Both the position numbers and the translations under genes were made by a program. A stretch of 36,365 bases of DNA from Gemmatimonadaceae bacterium (GTDB taxonomy: Bacteria > Latescibacterota > UBA2968 > UBA8231): positions 1 to 36,365 of the forward strand of contig PBSR01000063.1 of NCBI GenBank assembly GCA_002726335.1, written 5' to 3'. Under the pieces are notes generated by a model that worked only from the letters and a program-made list of their open reading frames with translations, did no database searches and was not told the origin of the DNA. How positions within the stretch are numbered: position 1 is the first letter of the stretch; the number at the start of each line of letters is the position of its first letter. Shown one piece after another: positions 15,845 through 24,163 of this stretch.

Positions 15845-16344
15845 AGCAGAGCGACGGCGCTCAGCTCGTAGCTGGCGTCCGTATCCGGCAGCTCTTCCAG
15901 GTAGACCGTGAACCGCACCGGCAGCCCGTTGTCGGGCAGCTTCTGTTCCCAGTACTCGGCGTACGCCCGGGAGTAGGCCTCGCGGATCCGCTTCTTCTCG
16001 TCGCTGTAGGCCTGCGGCTCGGTGATGGGACTCGGGGACTTTGGCGCTGCTCCGAAGGAATGCACCTCCAGGAAGTCGAGATCGCTCAGGCCGTCACAGA
16101 TCCCGGCCTCGCGCACGTACATGTCCCAGGTGTCGAAGGTGCGCGGTATCTCCCGCTCGGGATCCATGCGGGCCGTGTCCTGCAGCTCGAGTTCATTGGT
16201 CGCTGCCTGTGCCCCGGTCATGCCGACGAAGCGGATCTTCAGATCCCCGTTGTCGAGTTCTTCCGTCACCAGGTCGGAGAACACCCTGTTCGTCTTCTTC
16301 CGGTAGTAGGTGACGCGTCCGCGTTTCTTGATCTCCCAGTCCAT
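15829..16344 (-). CDS. uncharacterised 171-aa cytoplasmic protein
   Basis: I do not recognise a family. The protein begins MDWEIKKRGRVTYYRKKTNR and has no signal peptide or membrane segment. A basic N-terminus is followed by a beta-rich stretch (NGDLKIRFVGMTG), a middle rich in acidic residues, and a helix rich in Tyr, Glu and Arg. The ATG at 16344 is chosen because GGAG stands seven bases before it; a TTG at 16359 would overlap the previous stop. It follows the GH109-like gene with 11 bp between them and overlaps the convergent amidohydrolase by 16 bp. Its place as last gene in an oxidoreductase operon suggests an accessory metabolic role. Confidence 0.7.
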   Translation of the reverse strand: MDWEIKKRGRVTYYRKKTNRVFSDLVTEELDNGDLKIRFVGMTGAQAATNELELQDTARMDPEREIPRTFDTWDMYVREAGICDGLSDLDFLEVHSFGAAPKSPSPITEPQAYSDEKKRIREAYSRAYAEYWEQKLPDNGLPVRFTVYLEELPDTDASYELSAVALLQRTR

Positions 16345-16355
16345 CGTCGTCTCCG

Positions 16356-17480
16356 TCAAGTCCAGTTGCGCGGGTCGGGCACGGCCACCCAGGTCGAGCC
16401 CTGGGACAGTGACTGCTGGCTCACCAGGCCGGGTAATGTCATGTCCATGGCAGCGTCGATCCCGATGGGCGGCTCATCTTCTTCTAGGATGGCCCGGACG
16501 AAGTCCTGCACTTCCCAGTAGTCACCGCCGCCGTGGCCAGCCTGCAGCGCCTCGTCCGGCGGATTCTTCCAGAACTCGGGCAGGTATTCCTCTTCCAGCG
16601 CCGCCAGCGGTTCCCACGTGGGTGTCGCGTGGCGTTCACGCAGCCAGACCTTCGGCGCCGCTTCGTGGCCGTCGGTGGACTCGTACGCCCCGTCGGTGCC
16701 CTGCAACGCATAGTGCACCATGTTGTGCGGACGGTCCGACAGCATGTCGACCCGGATCTGCACCATGCCCCCCGATGCCAGCCGGCACATCATCGTCACC
16801 GAGTCCTCCATCTCGTAGCGGTCACCGCGAGGGTCCCGGTAGTGGTGCCCCGTACCGACGGCACACACGGCAACCACGCGGTCAGGTCTGCTGCGGCCCG
16901 CGTCGAACCATTGCAGGACCGGCCCCAGGCTGTGCGTCGGATAGGTGCAGCCATTCACACCCGTCTGCCAGTGCCGGCGCCAGGTCGTCTTCTCGTTGAG
17001 CTGCTTCAACTCGTGGATGTAGGCTCCCTCACCGTAGTAGGGCTCACCGAACAGACCGAGCCGCGCCAGTTCGCGTACCAGCACGTTCGTCTTTGTGTAG
17101 GTGTAGTTCTCTGCCATCATGTACGTCGCGGCGCTGCGACGGGCGGCACGCACGAGATCAACGCTTTCCTCCATCGAGACCGCCGCGGTCACCTCGCTGA
17201 GGACGTGGACATCGTGCTCGAGGGCGAGAATCGCCTGTGGCGCGTGAAACTGCATCGGTGTGCCGACCACGACAGCATCGACGGTACCGGACCTGATCAA
17301 CTCACCAGCATCGACGAAGGTGTGATCGACTCCCAGTTCGGTGGCGTTTGCTGCAAGTTGCTCGGTGCGCAGATCGCACAGCGCCGTCAGTTCCGTCGCC
17401 GGGTTGGCGCGCAGAGCCCGCACGTAGCTGTTGCCACGACCGGCGGCTCCGATGATGCCAAAACGTACTACTCGTCCCAT
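16356..17480 (-). CDS. Gfo/Idh/MocA protein, GH109-like
   Basis: A 374-aa Rossmann protein with GIIGAAGRG at 8-16. The catalytic EKP of dehydrogenases is replaced by E-V-T (SEVTAAVSMEE), as in the EVPAA segment I associate with glycoside hydrolase family 109. Further stretches resemble GH109: MMAENYTY, GEGAYIHEL and YPTHSLGP, the last carrying the expected catalytic histidine. GH109 enzymes cleave alpha-N-acetylgalactosamine or similar links by an NAD-dependent redox mechanism. No signal peptide is visible, although many GH109 enzymes are exported. The start ATG at 17480 has GAGGTG eight bases upstream, and the gene overlaps the Ldh-type gene by 13 bp. A plain dehydrogenase remains possible. 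Confidence 0.82.
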   Translation of the reverse strand: MGRVVRFGIIGAAGRGNSYVRALRANPATELTALCDLRTEQLAANATELGVDHTFVDAGELIRSGTVDAVVVGTPMQFHAPQAILALEHDVHVLSEVTAAVSMEESVDLVRAARRSAATYMMAENYTYTKTNVLVRELARLGLFGEPYYGEGAYIHELKQLNEKTTWRRHWQTGVNGCTYPTHSLGPVLQWFDAGRSRPDRVVAVCAVGTGHHYRDPRGDRYEMEDSVTMMCRLASGGMVQIRVDMLSDRPHNMVHYALQGTDGAYESTDGHEAAPKVWLRERHATPTWEPLAALEEEYLPEFWKNPPDEALQAGHGGGDYWEVQDFVRAILEEDEPPIGIDAAMDMTLPGLVSQQSLSQGSTWVAVPDPRNWT

Positions 17481-18472
17481 GGTAGCGGCACCTCGAGCCG
17501 CGTACATGCCTCCCTCACTGCTTTCTGCTCGTACTCGCCGAAGGGAATCCCCTCGCGTCGGTATTGTTCGAAGCGTTCGGCCTCGATCGCTCCCGGCAGC
17601 AGAGCCCGATCGAGCCCGGGAAATGGCTCGAACGATTCGGCCACATCACGGACCAACCGATCGACTTCGTCGTAGAAGGCATCCTCGTCCACGGCGGCAT
17701 CGATGCGGATTGCCAGGATCGTGCCACCGGCCCGGGCTCGTGGCCATCGCTCTCTGGCCTGGTCCGACCGCTCCATGACGCCGGCCAGTCCACCCCCCAT
17801 CAGGGCCGCCACAGCCGTGTATCCGACACTCTTGAAGAAAGCCGCGGGGATCTTGGAGATCAGCGCTTCATACTCCGGTCCCCGCTGATAGTCGGCCAGG
17901 ATGCAGGTCGCCGCATCGAGCACGACGCCGGGACCATCCCGTCCGGGTAGAGCGAAACAGATGGGCGGGTTGCCGAAGAAAGCCAGCTGTGGCCTGATGT
18001 CGTGGCCGGCGGCGTCCCCGTGGCCCACCGATCCCTGCACCGAGAAACCGATACAGCCGGCTTCCATGCACATGCGACAATAGTGGCCGGCCGAACCATA
18101 GTGGCCGATGCCACGCACCGTGGCCATGCCCAGCCCAACGTCACCGGCCCGGGCGATCGCCATTTCCGTGGCCTGCACCATCGGCACATAGCCCAGGCCA
18201 CCGTCGCCATCGACCGCCACCACGGCCGGGGTCTCGCGGACGATCCTGATCTGGGGATTGGGATTGAGGATCCCCTCCGCGAAGTGCGAACAGTACCCGC
18301 CGACCTGCCGTGTGCCATGACTGCGGACGCCACGCAGGTCGGAATTTACGAGCAGACGGGCGAGGATCCGGGCGTGCTCGGCGCCCACACTCGATTTCTC
18401 GAAACAGGCCGTGGCGAAAGCCAGCAATCGCTCTTCGAAGACGGTGACGGAGGCTTCAGGTGGCTGGTTCAT
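17468..18472 (-). CDS. malate/L-lactate dehydrogenase (Ldh_2) family oxidoreductase
   Basis: A 334-aa NAD(P)-dependent dehydrogenase of the malate/L-lactate/ureidoglycolate type, a family unrelated to classical lactate dehydrogenase. RGVRSHGTRQV carries the conserved SHG, and MATVRGIGHYGSAGHYC carries the conserved histidine segment of the active site. GNPPICFALPG and the GLAGVM region near the C-terminus are also typical. It likely oxidises a 2-hydroxy acid, such as a sugar-derived acid, which fits its place upstream of a MocA/GH109-like gene. It is divergent from the M20 peptidase gene across 100 bp. No strong ribosome site is seen at the ATG. Confidence 0.88.
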   Translation of the reverse strand: MNQPPEASVTVFEERLLAFATACFEKSSVGAEHARILARLLVNSDLRGVRSHGTRQVGGYCSHFAEGILNPNPQIRIVRETPAVVAVDGDGGLGYVPMVQATEMAIARAGDVGLGMATVRGIGHYGSAGHYCRMCMEAGCIGFSVQGSVGHGDAAGHDIRPQLAFFGNPPICFALPGRDGPGVVLDAATCILADYQRGPEYEALISKIPAAFFKSVGYTAVAALMGGGLAGVMERSDQARERWPRARAGGTILAIRIDAAVDEDAFYDEVDRLVRDVAESFEPFPGLDRALLPGAIEAERFEQYRREGIPFGEYEQKAVREACTRLEVPLPWDE

Positions 18473-18494
18473 GCAGACGCGGTGCGCTCCCTTG

Positions 18495-18514
18495 CCCCGC
18501 CTGTCAGGCCGGGG
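18495..18514. promoter_or_regulatory. inverted repeat in the Ldh / M20 divergent gap
   Basis: CCCCGCCTG (18495-18503) and CAGGCCGGGG (18505-18514) pair with one bulged C around a single T; the inner part, GCCTGTCAGGC, is a perfect palindrome about one base. It is placed between two divergent start codons, so it may be an operator. GC-rich inverted repeats arise often by chance at this base composition, and no matching regulator is seen. Confidence 0.3.
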
Positions 18515-18572
18515 TACTTTGCGACGATTCCCTCAGCCATCCCCTGACAACACCCAACCGCAGACGGACCTG

Positions 18573-19715
18573 ATGAAACTCGACGTCATCAAGCTGACGA
18601 ATGAGCTCGTAAGCTACAGATCCGAGAGTATGCTCACCAACGTGCCCGTCACCCGGCGCGTCATCGACGTGCTGAGGCAATTGAAGTTTCAGGTGGAGCA
18701 GTTGCCCTACGATGACAGGAACGGCGTCAAGAAGCTCTGTGTCGTCGCCCGTCTCGGTAAGGGCGCGGGCGGATTGACGATGATGAGCCATGACGATGTC
18801 GTCCCGGCCAAGCAGGAAGAAGGCTGGACCCAGGACCCGTACAAAGTGCGCCCATCGGGTGGGAAGCTGTTTGGCCGTGGCGTCTGCGACATGAAGGGTC
18901 CCCTGGCGGCAAGCCTTTGTGCCGCCGCCCGTTTCAAGGCCAGTGACCTCAAGCAACCGGTCTTCATCGTCGTCACCGCCGACGAGGAGATCCATGCCCG
19001 GGGCGCGTGGGAGATCGTACGACGTTCAAAGCTGTTCAAGGACGCCAGCTCCGGCTACGGACTGATCTGTGAACCGACACGCCTCGGCGTCGTCTACGCC
19101 CACAAGGGGTCTCTTTCGATCCGCGCCACGACCCGAGGCAAGGCAGCTCACACCAGCACTTTGAAGGGCAGGAATGCCAACCTCGATATGATTCCCTTCC
19201 TCGTCGAGATGAAGAAGATCAACGAGCTCGTGCTCTCGTCGAAGCGCTACCGCAATGACGAGTTCACGCCACCTCATTCAGAGTGGAGCATCGGCATCAA
19301 CGACCACAACGTGGCGACGAACATCTATCCGGTCACCAGCACGTGCACCGTCAACTATCGCCCCATGCCCGGTACCGATATCGACGGTCTCATCGAGCGC
19401 ACGCAGGTGGCGGCGAAGAAGCACCGCGTCAAGATCGAGATCACCCGTCCGGGGGATCCGGTCTATACCGATCCGACCTCAGCCATCGTCAGGACATCGC
19501 TGAAGCTGAGCGGGTCCCGGAAGGCCCGCACCGTCCCCTATGGCACCGACGGTCTCGCCTTCCGCACGAAGATGGACAACCTTGTCGTCCTCGGACCCGG
19601 CGACATCGCCCAGGCCCACACCGTCGACGAATGGGTTGAGGTGGAGCAGCTGCACAAGGGCGTGCAACTCTACGAGCGCTTCATCGACCACGTCTGTGTC
19701 CAGGCGAATGACTGA
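18573..19715 (+). CDS. M20 family metallopeptidase (ArgE/DapE/acetylornithine-deacetylase-like)
   Basis: A 380-aa cytoplasmic zinc hydrolase with the co-catalytic metal set of clan MH. His73 and Asp75 come from SHDD, Asp107 from VCDMKG, the catalytic base Glu138 and ligand Glu139 from TADEE, a further Glu from ICEPT, and the last His from AQAHTVDEW. The dimerisation domain lies between YAHKGSLSI and the second catalytic half. It likely releases an acyl group or a terminal amino acid from a small amide or dipeptide. The ATG at 18573 gives the usual family N-terminus; an upstream frame extension is not supported. It stands alone, with the FAD-oxidoreductase operon starting 95 bp downstream. Confidence 0.9.
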   Translation: MKLDVIKLTNELVSYRSESMLTNVPVTRRVIDVLRQLKFQVEQLPYDDRNGVKKLCVVARLGKGAGGLTMMSHDDVVPAKQEEGWTQDPYKVRPSGGKLFGRGVCDMKGPLAASLCAAARFKASDLKQPVFIVVTADEEIHARGAWEIVRRSKLFKDASSGYGLICEPTRLGVVYAHKGSLSIRATTRGKAAHTSTLKGRNANLDMIPFLVEMKKINELVLSSKRYRNDEFTPPHSEWSIGINDHNVATNIYPVTSTCTVNYRPMPGTDIDGLIERTQVAAKKHRVKIEITRPGDPVYTDPTSAIVRTSLKLSGSRKARTVPYGTDGLAFRTKMDNLVVLGPGDIAQAHTVDEWVEVEQLHKGVQLYERFIDHVCVQAND

Positions 19716-19770
19716 GGAAGTAGAGACTCGGTAGTGGCACCCGCCTCTTGCGAGGAGCAGCTATCAGGAT

Positions 19771-19786
19771 AGATTGTTAACAATCT
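19771..19786. promoter_or_regulatory. perfect 16-bp palindrome, candidate GntR/FCD operator
   Basis: AGATTGTTAACAATCT is a perfect palindrome 25 bp upstream of the FAD-oxidoreductase ATG (19811). The core TTGTTAACAA fits the TTGT-N-ACAA pattern of many FCD-type GntR operators. The second gene of the operon encodes an FCD/GntR regulator. A weak promoter, TTGCGA (19748-19753)-N16-TAGATT (19770-19775), would place the palindrome over the -10 region, a position suited to repression. Autoregulation is inference. Confidence 0.6.
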
Positions 19787-19810
19787 GCAATTTGCATCTG
19801 CTCATCGGCC

Positions 19811-21547
19811 ATGGGAGTTCACACACTGCGCACGCGGCATTTCGACGTTCTCGTCATCGGCGGTGGCGCCGCCGGCACCCGGGCCGCCGTCGCGGCGGCG
19901 GAGTCCGGCGCGAGAACCGCCATGGTCCTCAAGACCGAGGTCGGCCGTTCGGGCTCGACCTGCTTCCCTGCCCACGGTCCACACGGCTCTGCCTATCAGG
20001 CGGCCGACGGCTGTTCTCACGCTGACGGCGACAGCCCGGACCGGCACTTCGACGACATCATGACCGCCGGGCTGGGCATGACCGACCCTCGACTCGCCCG
20101 CATCCTGGCCGACGAAGCGCCGGACCGTCTGGCGGAGCTCATCTCCTGGGGTTTCATCCCCGATCCAGAGCCCTGCGGCAGGGACCGGCCGCATTGGGCC
20201 GGTTACAGCTGCTTCGGCTCGTTTCCACGTGCCCACGGGATCTGGGACGTGTCCGCCGGCCACGCAGGCGCCCTCGTAACGGCGGCCGCCTCTCGCCTGC
20301 AGGCCCTTGGCGTCACCGTGATGCCTCACACCCTCGTCTCCGACCTGCTGGTCCAGGACGGTGGCTGCGTCGGCGCCCTCGCCCTTGAGACAGATGGCGA
20401 CGCTTTCGTGCTGCAGGCCCCATCGGTGATCCTCACCTGTGGCGGCGCCGGCCAGCTGTTCCCTGCCGCCACCGCCTCGCGCGAAGCCACGGGCGACGGC
20501 TATGCCATGGCTCTGCGAGCCGGCGCCAAGCTCGTCAATCTCGAATTCATGCAGTTCATGGCACGGGGCCTGCCCGACAGTGGTCCCGTGTTGTGGATGC
20601 TCTGTCCGCAGGTGCGCAACGCCCACGGTGAAGAGGTTCTCGGTCGGTACCTACCCGCCGGCGTCGACGCGGAGCAAGCCTGTGAGTGCCGGACCCTCCA
20701 CTACCCTTTCAGCTCGCGGGATGCCTCCGGCTGGCTCGATATCGCCATACGCAGCGAAGCGATGGCCGGTCGGGGCATTGGCCCACGTGCGGCGCTGACC
20801 CTGAACTATGACAACCCGGTCAGTCGGGCGCGGGCAAGAGACGGAAAGCGACCTCGCCCGCAGCACCACTGGCCCGGCGCCCCGGGACCGGTGCCGTTTC
20901 CTGTGCAGGCGGCGAAGGTCACGCACGCCGCCCACGCCATCAACGGCGGCGTGCTGATCTCTGCCACAGGGCAGAGCTCGATCGATGGTATCTACGCGGC
21001 GGGTGAAACCGCCGCCGGGGCCCACGGAGCCGATCGGCTCGGCGGCAACATGTTGCCGAATGCACAGGTCTTCGGTCGACGCGCCGGTCAGCATGCCGCT
21101 GAGCGCGCCCGCGGAACACAACCCGATGTGCGCCGGGCGACCCTGTCAGCGCCGCTGGATCGTCTACAGCGTCTGCAAAGCAGACGCGGGCACCGCCGGG
21201 CAAAGAAGGTCAAGCTGGCGCTGCAGGAGATCAATGCCAGATCACTGTACGTCGTTCGCAGCGAGGAAGGTCTCATCCACCATGAGCACGAGATATCCCG
21301 CCTGCGACACCACGTGTTGCCCGAGATCGACACCGCCCAACCCGCAGAGTTATGGGGCGCCATCGAGGCTGAGAACATGCTGACCGTCTCCCACATGATG
21401 GGTGCCGCCGCCTGCATGCGGACCGAGAGCCGGGGCGGTCACTTCCGGTCCGACCATCCGCGGCGAGATGAGGCGTGGAGCGAGGCGATCGTCCAGCGCT
21501 GGGAAGACGGACAGCTGCGTCTTCGAAGAGAGAAGCTCGATGCCTAG
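19811..21547 (+). CDS. FAD-dependent oxidoreductase, fumarate reductase/L-aspartate oxidase-like
   Basis: A 578-aa flavoprotein of the FAD_binding_2 class. VIGGGAAGTRAAVAAAESG (15-33) is the dinucleotide fold. HAINGGVLI followed by GIYAAGETAAGAHGADRLGGN matches the capping and FAD segments of succinate dehydrogenase, fumarate reductase and aspartate oxidase flavoproteins. The C-terminal helical part resembles the succinate dehydrogenase flavoprotein C-terminal domain. No iron-sulfur or membrane anchor subunit is encoded nearby, so it may work as a soluble oxidase or dehydrogenase introducing a double bond. That would fit the enoyl-CoA hydratase three genes on. The start lacks a clear ribosome site. 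It overlaps the GntR gene by eight bases. Confidence 0.87.
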   Translation: MGVHTLRTRHFDVLVIGGGAAGTRAAVAAAESGARTAMVLKTEVGRSGSTCFPAHGPHGSAYQAADGCSHADGDSPDRHFDDIMTAGLGMTDPRLARILADEAPDRLAELISWGFIPDPEPCGRDRPHWAGYSCFGSFPRAHGIWDVSAGHAGALVTAAASRLQALGVTVMPHTLVSDLLVQDGGCVGALALETDGDAFVLQAPSVILTCGGAGQLFPAATASREATGDGYAMALRAGAKLVNLEFMQFMARGLPDSGPVLWMLCPQVRNAHGEEVLGRYLPAGVDAEQACECRTLHYPFSSRDASGWLDIAIRSEAMAGRGIGPRAALTLNYDNPVSRARARDGKRPRPQHHWPGAPGPVPFPVQAAKVTHAAHAINGGVLISATGQSSIDGIYAAGETAAGAHGADRLGGNMLPNAQVFGRRAGQHAAERARGTQPDVRRATLSAPLDRLQRLQSRRGHRRAKKVKLALQEINARSLYVVRSEEGLIHHEHEISRLRHHVLPEIDTAQPAELWGAIEAENMLTVSHMMGAAACMRTESRGGHFRSDHPRRDEAWSEAIVQRWEDGQLRLRREKLDA

Positions 21548-22151
21548 GACGCCACCTGTACATCGGACCATCCGCGAGCAGATCGTCGCCTACCTGCGTG
21601 CCGAGGTCCTCACCGGACAGCTCAGTGGTGGTGAACGCCTGCGCGAGCAGCATCTGGCCGAACGTTTCGGTGTGAGCCGTGGACCCATCCGTGACGCCCT
21701 GCTGCAACTCACCAACGAAGGGCTGCTGGTGGCGCGCCAGAACCGCGGCGTGCACGTGCGTGAGGCACCCGGCGAGACGATCCGGCCCCTCGTCGTCGAC
21801 CTGCGCCGCCAGGTGGAGACCTTCGCTCTCGACTCGATCTTCGACGATATCGAACCTCATGATCTCGATTTCTGGCGCGCCAATCTCAAGAGCTTCCACG
21901 TGGCCTGCCAGCAGCAGGCCATGGCCAGCGTCGTCGAGCACGACATGGCCTTCCACCGATCGATCGTCCAGCGTGTCGGCGACGAAGGTCTGATCGCGAT
22001 CTGGCTGCCGGTGGTCACCCACATGATGCTGCCTTATTCGCGACACCGGAATCTGCTGGAGAGCTATCAGGAGCACGGCAGGATCGTCGCCGCCATCGAG
22101 GCCGGTGACCGGGCGCTGGCCGTCGAGCGCCTGCGGCAGAACATCCAGTAA
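21540..22151 (+). CDS. GntR family transcriptional regulator, FCD subfamily
   Basis: A 203-aa DNA-binding regulator. The winged helix occupies about 8-74, with the recognition segment LAERFGVSRGPIRDALLQL (39-57) and wing GLLVARQNRGVHV. The C-terminal all-helical FCD ligand domain carries the usual metal-binding residues in EHDMAFHRSIV and HGRIVAAIEAGD. FCD regulators commonly sense carboxylic acids and repress the operon in which they lie, usually until the acid is present. The start ATG at 21540 lies inside the end of the preceding gene and follows an AGAGAGAAG ribosome site. A likely operator is the palindrome at 19771-19786. Confidence 0.92.
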   Translation: MPRTPPVHRTIREQIVAYLRAEVLTGQLSGGERLREQHLAERFGVSRGPIRDALLQLTNEGLLVARQNRGVHVREAPGETIRPLVVDLRRQVETFALDSIFDDIEPHDLDFWRANLKSFHVACQQQAMASVVEHDMAFHRSIVQRVGDEGLIAIWLPVVTHMMLPYSRHRNLLESYQEHGRIVAAIEAGDRALAVERLRQNIQ

Positions 22152-22160
22152 GGAGAATCT

Positions 22161-22946
22161 ATGGACTTCGAGAACATCCAGTATGAGAAGAAGGGGCATA
22201 TCACCTACGTGACCCTGGACCGGCCCGAGGTCATGAATGCCATCAACCCGCCCCTCCATGCCGAGTTGACCCAGGCCTGGTCCGACTTCATCGATGACGA
22301 TGACGCCTGGGTGGCCATCCTCACCGGCGCTGGAGACCGTGCGTTCTGTGCCGGTTCCGACCTGAAGTGGCGAGTCGAAGGCGCCGACGATTCGGCCCTT
22401 CGCAACCCGGTGCATTCACCGGTGCACGTCCTCGACCGCTGCTACAAACCGGTCATCGCCGCCGTGAACGGGTATGCCATCGGTGGCGGGCTCGAGATGG
22501 CCCTGCGCTGCGATCTCATCGTCGCGGCGCAGCAGGCGCAGTTCGGCCTGCCCGAAGCCCGTCGTGGGTTGCTGGCCGATGCCGGTGGCGTGCTGCAGCT
22601 GCCTCGACGCCTGCCCTACCATCTGGCGATGGGCATCTTCCTTACCGGTCGGTTCTTTTCGGCCGACGAAGCTCAGTCCATGGGGCTGGTGAACGAGGTC
22701 GCCGCCGAGTCGGAGCCGGTTCTGGCTGTGGCCGAACGCTGGGCCGCCGAGATCCTGGAATGCGGCCCCCTGGCAGTACAGGCAGCCAAGCAGGTCGTTC
22801 TGCACACCATCGACACCCCGGCGATGTTGGCGCAGACCCAGATGGAAGACCTCACCGCGGTTCGGCGCCTGAGGCAGTCCGAGGACTATGCCGAAGGGCC
22901 CAAAGCCTTCGCCGAAAAGCGCAAGCCGGTGTGGAAAGGACGATGA
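22161..22946 (+). CDS. enoyl-CoA hydratase/isomerase (crotonase) family protein
   Basis: A 261-aa crotonase. AFCAGSDLKW (61-70) and YAIGGGLEMALRCDL (105-119) form the oxyanion hole. Both catalytic glutamates of true hydratases are present: Glu112 (GGGLEM) and Glu132 (LPEARRG). It probably hydrates an enoyl-CoA made from the acid activated by the next gene, a CoA-transferase. A strong ribosome site (AAGGAG) stands six bases before the ATG, nine bases after the GntR stop. It overlaps the CoA-transferase as ATGA. The substrate is unknown; carnitinyl-CoA dehydratases have similar neighbours, so a carnitine- or betaine-like acid is one possibility. Confidence 0.93.
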   Translation: MDFENIQYEKKGHITYVTLDRPEVMNAINPPLHAELTQAWSDFIDDDDAWVAILTGAGDRAFCAGSDLKWRVEGADDSALRNPVHSPVHVLDRCYKPVIAAVNGYAIGGGLEMALRCDLIVAAQQAQFGLPEARRGLLADAGGVLQLPRRLPYHLAMGIFLTGRFFSADEAQSMGLVNEVAAESEPVLAVAERWAAEILECGPLAVQAAKQVVLHTIDTPAMLAQTQMEDLTAVRRLRQSEDYAEGPKAFAEKRKPVWKGR

Positions 22947-24157
22947 CACACATGGCAGACAACCAGAATGGCGCCGGCGCCCTGGCAGGCGTACGTATCA
23001 TCGATTTCACTCACGTGTTTCAGGGGCCGGTGTGCACCCAGTTGCTGGCCGACTTCGGTGCCGACGTCATCAAGGTGGAGCGACCGGGCGCAGGCGACTG
23101 GAGCCGCGCCTGGGGACCATACGTCAAGGATGTGAGCCTGCCCTTTGCCGGTCTCAACCGGAACAAGCGCAGCCTGGCGCTGAACATGAAGGACGAACGC
23201 GGTCTCGAGGTGGTGCAGAAGCTGGTTGCCGACGCGGATGTCCTCGTGCACAACTTTCGCCCTGGCGCCATGGAGAGACTGGGGTTGGGATACGAGCATG
23301 CCCGGGCGTTGAATCCGCAGCTCATCTACGCTTCTTCCAGCGGCTGGGGTGACGAGGGTCCCTATGTCGAACGTGGACGGGGTGGCCACGACATGATGGC
23401 CCGCGCTTCTGCAGGTCTGTTCGACGGCGTCGACGAGGAGGGTCTTCCTGCACCGGCGGGCATCTCCGTGGACTATGTGGCCGGCCTGCTTCTCGGCCAG
23501 GGAATCCTCATGGCCCTGGTAGCGCGGAATCGCACGGGCGAGGGGCAGCGGGTTACCACTGACCTGCTCAGTGGCGCCTTCCACTGCAGTACTTGGGGAG
23601 GCACGGCCCAGTTGAACCACGACCGCATCGATTCTCACGGAAACATCGGGGCGGCCGAACAGGCCCTGCGGCGCACGTATCGCACGGCGGACGGCTTCAT
23701 CGAGCTGTCGCCGACGTTCTCGGAGACGGGCTTGTCCGACTTGAGCCAGGCCATGGAACTCGGGGATCTTTGTGATGATCCGCGGTTTTCGACGAATGCC
23801 GATGTGCTCGACAACCGCGAGGCGCTGAATGAGATCGTCGGTGCCAGGTTCGTCGAACAGACCACAGAGGCCTGGATCCTGCAGCTGGAACCGAAGGGGA
23901 TCCTATGCGCCAGGATCATGTCCCTCGCCGAGGCGGCAGAGGATCCGCAGGTTCAGGCCAACGACATGGTCATCGACGTCGACCATCCTCGCGCCGGCAA
24001 GCTGCGACTCCAGGGAACACCGATCCGCATGAGTGCAACGCCGAGCTCCATCCGCCAGCTGCCGCCAGACCTTGGCGGTGATGGGGCTGACATCCTTGCT
24101 GAGCTGGGATACTCCGAAACAGAGATCGAGGCACTGCAACGGGAAGGGGTGGTCTAG
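22943..24157 (+). CDS. class III CoA-transferase (CaiB/BaiF/Frc family)
   Basis: A 404-aa CoA-transferase that moves CoA between carboxylic acids through an aspartyl-CoA thioester. The N-terminal GVRIIDFTHVFQGPVCTQLL with FGADVIKVERP is the family hallmark, as are VHNFRPGAMERLGLGYE and the catalytic Asp150 in GRGGHDMMARASAG. The start is the ATG at 22943, which overlaps the hydratase stop and follows AAAGGACG. With the hydratase and the FAD enzyme it gives a coherent CoA-dependent pathway: activate the acid, oxidise it or form the double bond, then hydrate. The CoA donor and acceptor are not evident. Confidence 0.94.
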   Translation: MTHMADNQNGAGALAGVRIIDFTHVFQGPVCTQLLADFGADVIKVERPGAGDWSRAWGPYVKDVSLPFAGLNRNKRSLALNMKDERGLEVVQKLVADADVLVHNFRPGAMERLGLGYEHARALNPQLIYASSSGWGDEGPYVERGRGGHDMMARASAGLFDGVDEEGLPAPAGISVDYVAGLLLGQGILMALVARNRTGEGQRVTTDLLSGAFHCSTWGGTAQLNHDRIDSHGNIGAAEQALRRTYRTADGFIELSPTFSETGLSDLSQAMELGDLCDDPRFSTNADVLDNREALNEIVGARFVEQTTEAWILQLEPKGILCARIMSLAEAAEDPQVQANDMVIDVDHPRAGKLRLQGTPIRMSATPSSIRQLPPDLGGDGADILAELGYSETEIEALQREGVV

Positions 24158-24163
24158 GAAGGG

